From positions 746,501-810,500 of the forward strand of contig NC_056034.1 of the NCBI RefSeq assembly GCF_004379255.2: a stretch of DNA of 64,000 nt, in the 5' to 3' direction. Position 1 is the stretch's first letter. Each line of letters opens with the position of its first letter. Made by a program: the position numbers and the translations under genes. Positions 8,914 to 18,302 of this stretch are shown here, piece by piece. The notes under the pieces are model-generated. The model was not told where the DNA came from, did no database searches, and saw nothing but the letters and a program-made list of their open reading frames with translations. This DNA is from Salvia splendens (Eukaryota; Streptophyta; Magnoliopsida; Lamiales; Lamiaceae).

Positions 8914-11583
8914 ATGGCAGCTTATGGAGCTCTGGTTTCTCTAATGCATATCATAGATACCCTCCAAAAACATCCTTCCCCTCCCATCTCTATCCACAAA
9001 AATCAAGTTAAATCTCTCACTCAAATTGTTACCTTCTTGCAAGAATTTCTTGATACTTATAATTCCCCTTTTTCCTATAGCCATGAAGTTGATCCATTGG
9101 AGCATCGCATTGCTGATGCAGTTTATGCAGCCGAGGATGTTATCGAATCCCATATTGTGGATCAAATTGACAGACGGTCCACAATCGTCAAAGATCAGTA
9201 CTTCTACCAAAATCTTCAAAAAGTGATAGAAGAAATGAATCTGATCACGAAAGAGGTGAAGGAGATTATAGTCGAAGCTCGGTTGCAGCAAAGGCATATT
9301 GTTACCATGACGTCCTCTTCCACTGTGAAGGACGACGTGATGGTCGGCTTTGAAGAAGTATTTCTTGAAGTCTTGGATAAGCTGACCGGAGACCAACTCA
9401 GCCGCCAAATAATCCCAATTATGGGGATGGGCGGAATTGGTAAGACCACTCTTGCCAGAAATCTATTTAACAATGCAGCTGTTAAGGAGCATTTTGATAT
9501 TCGTGCTTGGACTACAATTTCTCAAACTTATAATGTTAGAGAAACACTTAGAGAAGTTTATATTCAAGCAATTGGGCACTCATGTGATAGGAATGAGAAT
9601 GAAAAACTCAGTGATCTAAGTGAAAATCAATTGAGAGAAAAGTTGTACAAGTTTTTATGTGGTAAGAGGTATCTTGTAATAATGGATGATATGTGGAGTG
9701 TAGAGGTGTGGGAGAAGATAAGATTTTTCTTTCCCAGTCAAAAATGTGGGAGTCGAATAATCATAACAACTAGGCTATCAAACTTGAGCTCTCAGTTGAA
9801 TGAATCTTATAGAGTTGATATCGAATTTCTAGATGAAGCTAGCAGTTGGGATTTGTTTTGTAAGACCGTGTTTGAAAAAGAAAGTTGTCCTTTTGAGTTA
9901 GAGAATATTGGAAAGGCTATTGTAGTAAAGTGCAAAGGACTTCCTTTATCAATTATTACGATAGGAGGACTTTTGGCAAAGTCTGACCGCACAAGAGAAT
10001 ATTGGGAGTTTATAGAGCAAGATTTAAGTTCTGTTATTAAAAGTAATGATGAATCTTGCATGAAAATATTGTGGATGAGCTATATCTATCTTCCAAATTA
10101 TTTGAAGCCGTGCTTTTTATATATGGCTAATTTTGAGGAAGATCGTAGTATTCGTGTGTCAATGCTCAAAAAGCTATGGATTTCTGAAGGATTTTTAAAA
10201 CCAAGGAGTGGGAAAAGTTTGGAAATAATTGCGCAAGAATACTTTAAGGAGTTGGTTGATAGGAATCTCATTTTAGTTGATAGGTTAGGGTCTACAGGAA
10301 ATGTTAAGTACTGTAAAATTCATGATTTGTACCGAAATTTGTGCTTGGAAGAAGTCGAAAAGGAAAGGTTTTATCATGTCATAAGAAACGATCCTCCACG
10401 CTTAAATAGCAGACGTCGGGTTGCTCTAAAAAGTGAACTCTTAGAATCCTTGTCGCATGCTCGTTCCTTATTACGCGATGAACCTCAAATCCCACACCAT
10501 CTTAGATTGTTGAGGACATTCAAAGCATATGATGAAGATACTACGAGTGGTTCTTATTTCCTCGACAACGTGTTTGAATTGGTGAACTCGCGATACCTTG
10601 CTGTTAGAGTTCATAAAGAGTCTAAATTCCCTACTTCGATTGATCTACTATGGAATCTTCACACGTTGACTATTCATTGTTGGCGTTACCTTATTGCACC
10701 AATCGAGATTTGGAAATTGCATCAACTTCGACATCTCGAGTTTCATGAGAAAGGATTGATTCTCCCTGATCATCCTAGTGGTGGCGTTGTCATGGAGAAT
10801 TTGCAGACACTCAAAGGAGTTTTGAATTTGTTTTTAAATGAGGAGGTGGTTAAGAGAATTCCCAACGTGAAGAAATTGCATCTAATCTACAATGTGCAAC
10901 AAATGGAGGAAGAAAATTGTCTTAGTTATCTTCAGTGTTTAAGTAAATTGGAAAACTTCCACTGCACCACTAGAAATGGATGTGATGACTATTTGCAGAG
11001 GATTAGGTTCCCATTCTCCCTCAAGAAGTTGTTCATCGATGCCTCTCCCGATCCTGAATTGGAAGACATGTTGCGAAAAATCGGTTCATTGCCCCTTCTC
11101 GAGAAGTTTGTACTACAAAATGGCTTCTTTAAAACAGGCAAGTGGGAGACAGTTGAAGGTCAGTTCGCAAGCCTCAAGTTTCTACGATTGGAGGATTGTG
11201 GTGGTCTAGACGATTGGATTGTGTCGGATAAGTCTCACTTTCCATTTCTTCAGAAGCTTCATCTTCGTAATTTAGGCCAACTAAAGGAGATTCCATCAGA
11301 AGTTGGAGAAATAGCAACATTGAAATCTATTTCATTGGAATATTGCAGTGAATCGGCGGTGGTGTCGGCGAAAAGGATAGTAGATGAGCAAGAGGATTTA
11401 TATGGAGACGAACTAGACCTTCATGTTCGAGCTCTAGTTCGGAAGAAAGAAAAAGCAGTGAAGAACTTGGCAAACGCCAACTTTGAAGTTAATGTTTGTC
11501 TTATACCTTCCAAGGCCTCACTTCCTCTTCCCTTTCCAACTCATGCCCAAACACATCAACACCCAGCTTGCTCATTACAATAA
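8914..11583 (+). CDS. Coiled-coil NLR immune receptor, R1-like
   Basis: Single-exon 889-aa intracellular immune receptor of the CC-NB-ARC-LRR class, most like the asterid R1A/R1B late-blight-resistance family. The ATG at 8914 is chosen because both NLR pseudogene copies begin with the same MAAYGAL; an in-frame TTG lies 15 bases upstream. Rx-type coiled coil at about residues 1-150 with an AEDVIE version of the EDVID motif (about 73-78); P-loop GMGGIGKTT (171-179); kinase-2 LVIMDDMW (about 254-261); RNBS-B GSRIIITTR (about 279); GLPL (about 342); IHD in place of the usual MHD (469-471); then irregular leucine-rich repeats from about 540 to 850. No frameshift. It is the only intact member among three local copies. 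Effector and partners cannot be inferred. Confidence 0.93.
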   Translation: MAAYGALVSLMHIIDTLQKHPSPPISIHKNQVKSLTQIVTFLQEFLDTYNSPFSYSHEVDPLEHRIADAVYAAEDVIESHIVDQIDRRSTIVKDQYFYQNLQKVIEEMNLITKEVKEIIVEARLQQRHIVTMTSSSTVKDDVMVGFEEVFLEVLDKLTGDQLSRQIIPIMGMGGIGKTTLARNLFNNAAVKEHFDIRAWTTISQTYNVRETLREVYIQAIGHSCDRNENEKLSDLSENQLREKLYKFLCGKRYLVIMDDMWSVEVWEKIRFFFPSQKCGSRIIITTRLSNLSSQLNESYRVDIEFLDEASSWDLFCKTVFEKESCPFELENIGKAIVVKCKGLPLSIITIGGLLAKSDRTREYWEFIEQDLSSVIKSNDESCMKILWMSYIYLPNYLKPCFLYMANFEEDRSIRVSMLKKLWISEGFLKPRSGKSLEIIAQEYFKELVDRNLILVDRLGSTGNVKYCKIHDLYRNLCLEEVEKERFYHVIRNDPPRLNSRRRVALKSELLESLSHARSLLRDEPQIPHHLRLLRTFKAYDEDTTSGSYFLDNVFELVNSRYLAVRVHKESKFPTSIDLLWNLHTLTIHCWRYLIAPIEIWKLHQLRHLEFHEKGLILPDHPSGGVVMENLQTLKGVLNLFLNEEVVKRIPNVKKLHLIYNVQQMEEENCLSYLQCLSKLENFHCTTRNGCDDYLQRIRFPFSLKKLFIDASPDPELEDMLRKIGSLPLLEKFVLQNGFFKTGKWETVEGQFASLKFLRLEDCGGLDDWIVSDKSHFPFLQKLHLRNLGQLKEIPSEVGEIATLKSISLEYCSESAVVSAKRIVDEQEDLYGDELDLHVRALVRKKEKAVKNLANANFEVNVCLIPSKASLPLPFPTHAQTHQHPACSLQ

Positions 11584-12311
11584 TGAACTAAAGTGTTCTT
11601 TTAGTAACATGATTTATAAGGACAAGATTTTCCCTTTAATGTCTATCACAACTCACAAGAATGAAGCATGCTGAGCTTCTATTTTTATTATTGTTTTTAT
11701 AGACTATTTTTTCGATGAAACTTCCACATATGCGTAGTAAACACACTTAATTATATACATAAATCCACCCTCCAACTTCTATCCCAGCAAGATAAAATTT
11801 TAGAATTTTCATACTACTATGCTCTTCTAAGTTAAAGATTCTAGAAGCGAGTTTATACTCTCTGGTTCCATGTTAATTGAGTCATTTTCCTATTTTGGGA
11901 AGTTCTAAGTCAATAGAGTCATTTCTAGTTTTGGCAAAAAGTAATTTTTTATTTTACTTTATTTTTTATTCACATCTCTTACTTTTTCTCTTACTTCTTT
12001 TATCATTCCTTAACACACTATTCTTAAACTTTCGTGCTGAAAAAAAATGCCTAACTTCAAGATGCATTACAAAAAGGAATGGGCTGATTGATGGAATCCA
12101 AGCCCATCATTAGGATCAAGTAGACAATTATATCAAACTTTTTATATTATATCCAAAGCTGTCTTGCACTAATGCAGATCTCATTATCTCAATAATGCTG
12201 CACCTAAGTTCTTTATATTATTTGCCACTATAAAAAATTGCAATTCTCAATTGTAAAATTAGAGTCATATTGGCAGTCTTCATTCATTCAGAATTCAAAG
12301 AACAATTAATC
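11584..12311. other. NLR spacer and upstream region of NLR pseudogene 2
   Basis: No gene seen. Bases 11856-12010 resemble one half of a Stowaway-like MITE (ctctggttccatgttaattgagtc), with no clear other end. From 12180 the sequence matches the upstream region of NLR pseudogene 1 near 2265-2330. Confidence 0.5.
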
Positions 12312-12573
12312 ATGGCTGCTTATGGTGCTCTGGTTTCTCTTATGCATATCATAGATGCACTTGAGAAACATCCTTCCCCTCCCATTTCTATCCACAAACA
12401 ACAAGTTGAATCCCTCACTCAAAATGTTACCTTCTTCCAAGAGTTTCTTGATGCTTATATTTCCCCCGCTGTTGCTGATGGAGATCAACTCAACCGCCAA
12501 ACCATCCCCATCACGGGGATGGGTGGGATTGGTAAGACAACTCTAGCCAAAAATATATTTGAGAATGCACTTG

Positions 12574-14009
12574 TGATAAACTCGTATTTTAACTGTTTTA
12601 TTGGGCATTAAACGTGATGATAATTGGTGTTTAAATGCATATTACTTGAGTTTACGTCCATATTTCACTATAAAGGTGCTTTGATGAGTTTATCCAGTGT
12701 TTGAAGTTAAAATAGGTAAAAAGGAGTCAAAATGAGCCAAGCCGTGACTGGGGTCTGCTTCAAAAGTTAATCTGCCTATCAATATGGGGTCCAAATCCTA
12801 TTTTGAGAGTACCATTGTCTTCATCATCGAAAGAGCTTCGCGTGGGTACCTCACACGCCCCAATCGGAGTTCGGATGAGAGAGATATGACCGATCTACGA
12901 AAGCCGCGCGGACTGCCGGGAGCTACCCGGCCGGGTGGATTTTATGTGCAATAATTCCACCCGGCCGGGTGGCCAATTTTTTTCATAAAGAGTCCAGAGA
13001 CTTCTACCCGACCGGGTGGATTTTATGTGCAATAATTCCACCCGGCCGGGTCCGTCTGACTGACGATTTTTAGCCCAGAATCGATTTTTCTGAGGAAAAA
13101 TAAAAAGAGAAAGGCTAGGGCAACGAAAATTGATTCTCCCCAAGCCGCAAAAACACACACTCTCTCTCTAGGAAGCACTCTTGGAAGAAGATTGGAGATT
13201 CAAGCTTCAATTCCTCCGCCAATTGTAATCCGTATCATGGTTTCCCTTGTTTTTCTTAGTTTCTTTTTGTTATCTACCTTGAACATGAGTAACTAAACCT
13301 TTTATGTAGAATTCTTGGTGAAGATGCATTGATTCAGAGTTTTAATCCAATTAATTTCGTTTTTATCTTGCTCTTGTAATTGTTTGAATTATTCTTGTGC
13401 TTTTTCCTATCAATTGCTTGATCACCAATTGGGAGTGTTAGGATTTCTTAGAGTAATCGGGAGATGAAATATTTAATCTTGAAAGAAGAATAATTCACAC
13501 CTTAATTCAATAAAACTCGGGAGAGTTGAGATTATGAGTGGGATCTTTAATCTAATCAAACCTTTGGGAGTTAGGTCTAAGATTTAGAAGGGGACTTCAC
13601 TTATTACACCTAATCTACAGATTTCTCACCTCGGGAGGGGGTTTAATCTACAATTGTGATTGATTCAACAATTCTAGAGACTTTAAATGGTAAATTGGTT
13701 TTAATTGGGTTAAGCTATGAGTTGTGCATCGGATCCTTGAATTCTGCATATTTCTCCATCATCTACACAACTTGCTTTATCACTCTCTTGTTTATTTGTT
13801 CTATTTTATTCTCTGAATTTACATGCTTTTAGTAGTTGTTAGTTTCAAAACCAAATTTCCTGATTGTCTGGACAGTAGTTGAAATTTGTTCGTGGTACTT
13901 AGGTTTACACTTAATTGTCTCTGTGGGATACGATATACTCTTGCTTGCTAAATGCTACAATAACCCCGTACACTTGCGGGTATTAATTGGGTAAAATAAA
14001 GTTGAGTCA
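12574..14009 (+). repeat. 5' LTR (1436 bp) of the Athila-like element
   Basis: Same length as the 3' LTR. It contains a duplicated cluster of palindromes ACCCGGCCGGGT (12925, 12959 and 13040, with a one-base variant at 13006) and a CT-rich stretch (cacactctctctctagg near 13155), a possible transcription start region. Confidence 0.95.
12925..13051. repeat. Palindrome cluster in the LTR, 2 x 46 bp
   Basis: Two tandem modules, 12925-12970 and 13006-13051. In each, ACCCGGCCGGGTGGA pairs with TCCACCCGGCCGGGT across a 16-base spacer, so each could form a 15-bp GC-rich hairpin; each 12-mer is also self-palindromic. The second module's left arm has one G-to-A change. The same cluster recurs in the 3' LTR at about 18654-18780. 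Confidence 0.9.
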
Positions 14010-14015
14010 AGTTTT

Positions 14016-14033
14016 TGGCGCCGTTGCCGGGGA
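14016..14033 (+). other. Primer binding site, tRNA-Asp type
   Basis: TGGCGCCGTTGCCGGGGA lies six bases after the 5' LTR. This sequence is the usual minus-strand primer site of Athila-like plant Gypsy elements, complementary to the 3' end of tRNA-Asp. Confidence 0.8.
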
Positions 14034-14156
14034 CAATTTTTGTGTTATATAGCTTGATATCGTGATAATAATCAAGATTACTACTTCAGATTTTACTGCT
14101 TTATTTTTCGTTTAATTTTTTTTGAGTTCTCACATTTGTGTTTCTTGTTCAGGTGT

Positions 14157-16853
14157 ATGCACACACGCTCTAAAGGCTTGCCTCTAGAACCTTTCGATCC
14201 GGAGATCGAAGCAACAAACCGGAAGAGGAACGCTTATAGGAGGCTCACACAGAAAGTTCAAGCTTCTTCGCCTAACCGCATAGGAGCATCCTCTGTTCAG
14301 AGGGACCTTTCACCCATCCGATCACCAGTTCAGGACCATCAACTGTTTGATCCCGTTTCTCCTAGTCTGATGGAGTACGAAGAGGGTAACAACGGTCCAC
14401 CACCCCCTCCTCCCAATTATGCTGAGCTTCTACGACAGCTGGAGGAGTTGCGTCAACAGGTCAACCGTGGACCACCCGTGCCTGTGCAGAATCAATATGT
14501 ATACCAAGGCCAGGCAAATTCAACTGTTCATAGCAACATCGCGGCCAATACTTTTGAGTTGAAAAGAGGACTAATCCAGATGGCGGAGAACATTGCTTTT
14601 AGGGGAAAATCCACAGATGACCCTAACAAGCATATCACTAAGTTCATTCAGATTTGCAACACAACAAAGATGAATGGAGTGACAGATGAGCAGGTTCGAC
14701 TAAGGCTGTTTCCTTTCTCTTTAGAGGATTCAGCAAAGGATTGGTTGGAGAGTTTGGAGTCGGGCTCAATCAGAACATGGGATGCTATGGTAGAGAAGTT
14801 TTTAGAAAAGTTTTATCCCCCCAGTGAGGCGATTAAGAGGCAACATGAGATCATTGCCTTTCAGATGAACCCTGCGGAGAATATCAGAGAAGCATGGGGG
14901 AGGTTCAAAGCTTTGATGAAGTGGTGTCCCAACCATGGGTTAACCCCGACAGTGCAAGTCATTACATTCTTCAAAGGGTGCGTGCCTGAAGCACAACGGG
15001 AGTTGAATTTGAGCTCAGGTGGAAATATTCTCAAGAAAGGAGTGAATGAAGCTATGGAAGTGATAGAGGAGCTTGCATCTAATGACGAAGGATGGAGCAA
15101 CGACAGGAGTAAGGTGCATAGGGTGGCTTCTACTACAGATCATGATCCTATGAGCTCCCTATCCGACAAGTTGGATGCGCTGACCATGAAATTCGACTGC
15201 ATAACAATGGGGCAACCATCTCAAGAACCCCAAGGAAAAATGGGGGACGTGAACTATGTGAATCAAGGGGACAACAACCGGTACTTCAATAATCACCGCG
15301 CCAACTTTCAGGGTGGAGGATATAATCAGTTCGGGAACAAATGGCATCCCAATCTATCTTATGGAAACCCAAATAATGCTCTGCAACCACCCCCGGGGTT
15401 CACAGTTACTGATGGAGTGGTTAATGATCCGAAGAAGATGACCACAGAAGACATACTCAAGTCTTTCATGCTACAGTCCAACAAGCTCATGGAGCAGAAC
15501 AATCAAAGGATGGAGAAGGTTGAGACAGATGTGCAAAGTATGGCCACTCATCTGAAGAACATCGACACACAGATCAGCCAGATTTCCCAGACTGTGAGTA
15601 CTATTACTCAATCGGGAAAATTCCCTTCGAACACCATCATAAATCCCAAAGAATGCAAAGCTGTGCATCTAAGGAGTGGCACTATTTATGAAGCTCCCTC
15701 ACTGCCTGCGACCACATCTGATACCGTTCTTGAGCCCAAGGCTGCCGTGGTAGAGCAGGAAAATGAGGCTGAAAAGGAGAATACTGGCACCACTTTTGGA
15801 GTAAAGGTGCCATTCCCGCAGGTACTGAATCAGAAGAAGAAGAAAGATGAACAGTTCACTCGATTTCTGGACATCTTCAGAAAGGTGCATGTGAACATCC
15901 CTTTGATCGAGGCACTGCAGCAGATGCCTAAGTACGCTAAGTTTCTGAGGGAGGTGATAGCCCAGAAGACCAGTTGGGGGCAGGTTGACACTATTAATCT
16001 AACTGAAAATTGCAGTGCTCTGCTGCAAAGGAAACTGCCTGCCAAGCTGAAGGATCCTGGAAGTTTCACTGTCGACTGCCTCATTGGGGGCTATAAGGTG
16101 GAGAATGCTCTATGCGATCTAGGCGCGAGCATTAATCTAATGCCACTATCGGTGTTCAAGCAAATGAACATTGGTACTTTGAAGCCCACCTCAGCCACAC
16201 TACAGATGGCAGACAGATCTGTCGTGTATCCAAAGGGCATCGTGGAAGACCTACTTATTAAGGTTGGGGAATTTATTTTTCCTGTCGACTTTATGGTCTT
16301 GGACATGGAAGAAGACAAGGGAGTCCCCCTACTGCTAGGACGTCCCTTTCTTGCCACTGCTGAGGCAAATATAAACGTGAAAATGGGAGAGTTGACAATC
16401 TTCATAGGAGAAGAAAGTCAAACGTTTTCCCACAAACCGAGAAGCATGGATGGAAGAACTGAGGTGTGCAAGGTGGTGCGTCTGAAGCACCAAGTGACTA
16501 CTGAAGAAGGAGGATCGAGTGCAGTCAGAAAAGTGAAGCAGAAGGACTTTTATGAGCCTCACATGGAGATGATGGCTTCCACTGACTCGGAGCCATTAGC
16601 ATGGATCGATGCAGACCATAGTCGCTCTTCACCGGTGCACGCGGTGATCACTACTGAACCCCCTAGGATGGGGGGTAAAATACCAACTACTGTCAAGGGA
16701 AGAAAGATAACTGCTCCAACACTGAAGGAGCCTATCCCGAGAGAGCCTGAAAAGTGGTGGCTCACCAAGACTTGGAACGATCTATTTCCTCATGGAGGAG
16801 GAGCCAAGCGATCACCTGGAGGCAACTCTGGGATGAAAGGGGATCTCGGTTGA
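14157..16853 (+). CDS. Retrotransposon Gag-protease polyprotein, Athila-like
   Basis: 898-aa ORF. The ATG at 14157 gives MHTRSKGLPLEPFDPEIE, the typical Athila-type Gag start; open frame upstream has no ATG. Domains: a proline-rich stretch (PPPPPPNY, about residue 85), the retrotransposon Gag domain at about 144-262 (ENIAFRGKSTDD to KALMKWCPNHG), a Gln/Asn-rich linker without a CCHC zinc knuckle, and a retropepsin-like domain at about 640-755 with active-site DLGASINLMP (Asp 654) and the flap-side LLLGRPFLA. The DLG in place of DTG/DSG is common in this lineage. The ORF ends without entering a reverse transcriptase. It would supply capsid and protease, but not replication or integration enzymes. 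The frame is intact, in keeping with recent insertion. Confidence 0.92.
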   Translation: MHTRSKGLPLEPFDPEIEATNRKRNAYRRLTQKVQASSPNRIGASSVQRDLSPIRSPVQDHQLFDPVSPSLMEYEEGNNGPPPPPPNYAELLRQLEELRQQVNRGPPVPVQNQYVYQGQANSTVHSNIAANTFELKRGLIQMAENIAFRGKSTDDPNKHITKFIQICNTTKMNGVTDEQVRLRLFPFSLEDSAKDWLESLESGSIRTWDAMVEKFLEKFYPPSEAIKRQHEIIAFQMNPAENIREAWGRFKALMKWCPNHGLTPTVQVITFFKGCVPEAQRELNLSSGGNILKKGVNEAMEVIEELASNDEGWSNDRSKVHRVASTTDHDPMSSLSDKLDALTMKFDCITMGQPSQEPQGKMGDVNYVNQGDNNRYFNNHRANFQGGGYNQFGNKWHPNLSYGNPNNALQPPPGFTVTDGVVNDPKKMTTEDILKSFMLQSNKLMEQNNQRMEKVETDVQSMATHLKNIDTQISQISQTVSTITQSGKFPSNTIINPKECKAVHLRSGTIYEAPSLPATTSDTVLEPKAAVVEQENEAEKENTGTTFGVKVPFPQVLNQKKKKDEQFTRFLDIFRKVHVNIPLIEALQQMPKYAKFLREVIAQKTSWGQVDTINLTENCSALLQRKLPAKLKDPGSFTVDCLIGGYKVENALCDLGASINLMPLSVFKQMNIGTLKPTSATLQMADRSVVYPKGIVEDLLIKVGEFIFPVDFMVLDMEEDKGVPLLLGRPFLATAEANINVKMGELTIFIGEESQTFSHKPRSMDGRTEVCKVVRLKHQVTTEEGGSSAVRKVKQKDFYEPHMEMMASTDSEPLAWIDADHSRSSPVHAVITTEPPRMGGKIPTTVKGRKITAPTLKEPIPREPEKWWLTKTWNDLFPHGGGAKRSPGGNSGMKGDLG

Positions 16854-17724
16854 TATTTGAAGACGTCGGGCACACGACGATAAAAAGGTGCGCTGCATGG
16901 GAGGCAACCCATGAAAGGTATCTTTTATTGTTTTATGTATTTCTTTTAGTGTGTTTGCTCAGTAGGCATCACCTCTCCACCAACGTTTCAAACTTATTTC
17001 TTTGCGTAGCTTTGAATAAGTTTGGGGGGGTGATATGGTGGATGGTGAACCTATGAGCATGTTTATTGTTTTCATGTTATTTTTGGGTAGTTTTAAAATT
17101 TTTGGGTAGTTTTAAAATTTTTGCTTAGGATTTTAATTGACTTGGATGAAACTGAATGGGGTCGGAGCAATTTGAATTGAATTCAAGCATGTTTGTTGGA
17201 TGAGTTGCTAATGATGCTTTATGTTAAAATATTTGTGAAAACTTGTTGATATGACCAAGCATGCTTGTATGTCCTTATTGTGATTTGCCTAAAGTGAATT
17301 GCTCGTTGCATTGTCCTTTGCCATAACCCTGTGAGACTTGAGCCTATATATTTCTAAATGTGTGATTATCGTCATTGTGTTATATGTTTCTAGAACTTGC
17401 TCGCGATCTTCCTTGAGTCTACATAGTGAGTATAGATTTAGGAAGTGACGTTAGGCCATCCGTTCTAGCCTTATCTTTACTTTCACCCTAAAATAAAAAT
17501 CATAATCCTTTGTTAGCCATATTTGAGCCTAATAGACTATTATTTGATAACTTGGGGTTGTATATATGCTTGAAAATAAGTTTGGGAGAAAAGAACACTT
17601 TTGGATGATAAGAAGAGTTTAAAGATGAAGTATTGGCTTGAATATCTTTGGAAAAGTGGATGTATGCTTTTAGTTGTGAAAAAAAAGAGTTGTAAAAAAA
17701 AGAAGAATAATTTGGTGGTATAAG

Positions 17725-17766
17725 CTAGGCGAAGCCTAGAGGGGGTATAAGCTAGACGAAGTCTAG
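17725..17766 (+). repeat. Tandem GAA-triloop hairpins with a compensatory base-pair change
   Basis: CTAGGCGAAGCCTAG (17725-17739) and CTAGACGAAGTCTAG (17752-17766) are 27 bases apart within the repeat ataagctag.cgaag.ctaga. Each is a perfect 6-bp stem with a GAA loop. They differ at two positions that pair with each other (G-C to A-T), so the stem is kept. Confidence 0.9.
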
Positions 17767-18288
17767 AAATGCGTAAGAAACCAAGTTTGGGGGAGAATTG
17801 GTAGATGAGAAGAGTCTATAAAGACTACTGAGGAGTTGAGTTGTTTAAAGAACGAAGTTATTATAGTTTCGAAAGGGATTATAAGTCACTTTGGCCAAAT
17901 TTTCCTCACCTAACCAAAAATCCTACATTACAACCTACAAATAAGACCTGTCAGATCCTTGATTTATAGTCACAAAATAGTAGAGGAGAGGTTAGATTTC
18001 GAGCAAGCCTATGGTAAACTATGCATGATTGATTGATTTGAGAGCTTGTATTTTACCTATACACTTTGAGAGTGGGAGAATTACACTACATATCTATCTT
18101 GTGAGGGCAAATTGACAAGGTTGCGTACGTGTTAGTAACTTGAAGCAATGATCAGTTGGTTTACATGTGTGTGAAGTTATTGATGCATGCTATTGTTTAT
18201 TAACTGAGGCAATGATGAGATCCAACTTATGTGTACGAGTTTATATTTGATTGTTGTCTGCTTCTTGTTTGAGGACAAACAAGTGATT

Positions 18289-18302
18289 AAGTTTGGGGGA
18301 GT
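18289..18302 (+). other. Polypurine tract
   Basis: AAGTTTGGGGGAGT lies directly before the 3' LTR, the expected plus-strand primer. Confidence 0.8.

Larger units (their letters stand above)
16854..18302 (+). other. Non-coding 3' internal region of the Athila-like element
   Basis: 1.45 kb with no credible ORF. It starts with gcgctgcatgggaggcaaccc, a motif usually found downstream of pol in such elements, so the pol region appears to be excised. It holds several AAGTTTGGGGGA-like purine tracts (near 17020, 17783 and 18289), the paired hairpins at 17725-17766, and the final purine tract at 18289-18302. Confidence 0.75.

Noticed and set aside
11877..12113. Short plus-strand frame after the intact NLR
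   Set aside because: Phe/Leu-rich text from a T-rich, Stowaway-like stretch; no coding character.
12925..13051. CRISPR-like spaced repeats
   Set aside because: The spaced palindromes are part of an LTR in a plant genome and recur in the other LTR.
14157..16853. Host gene for a 900-aa protein
   Set aside because: Gag and protease domains, LTRs, PBS, PPT and TSD show that it belongs to a retrotransposon.
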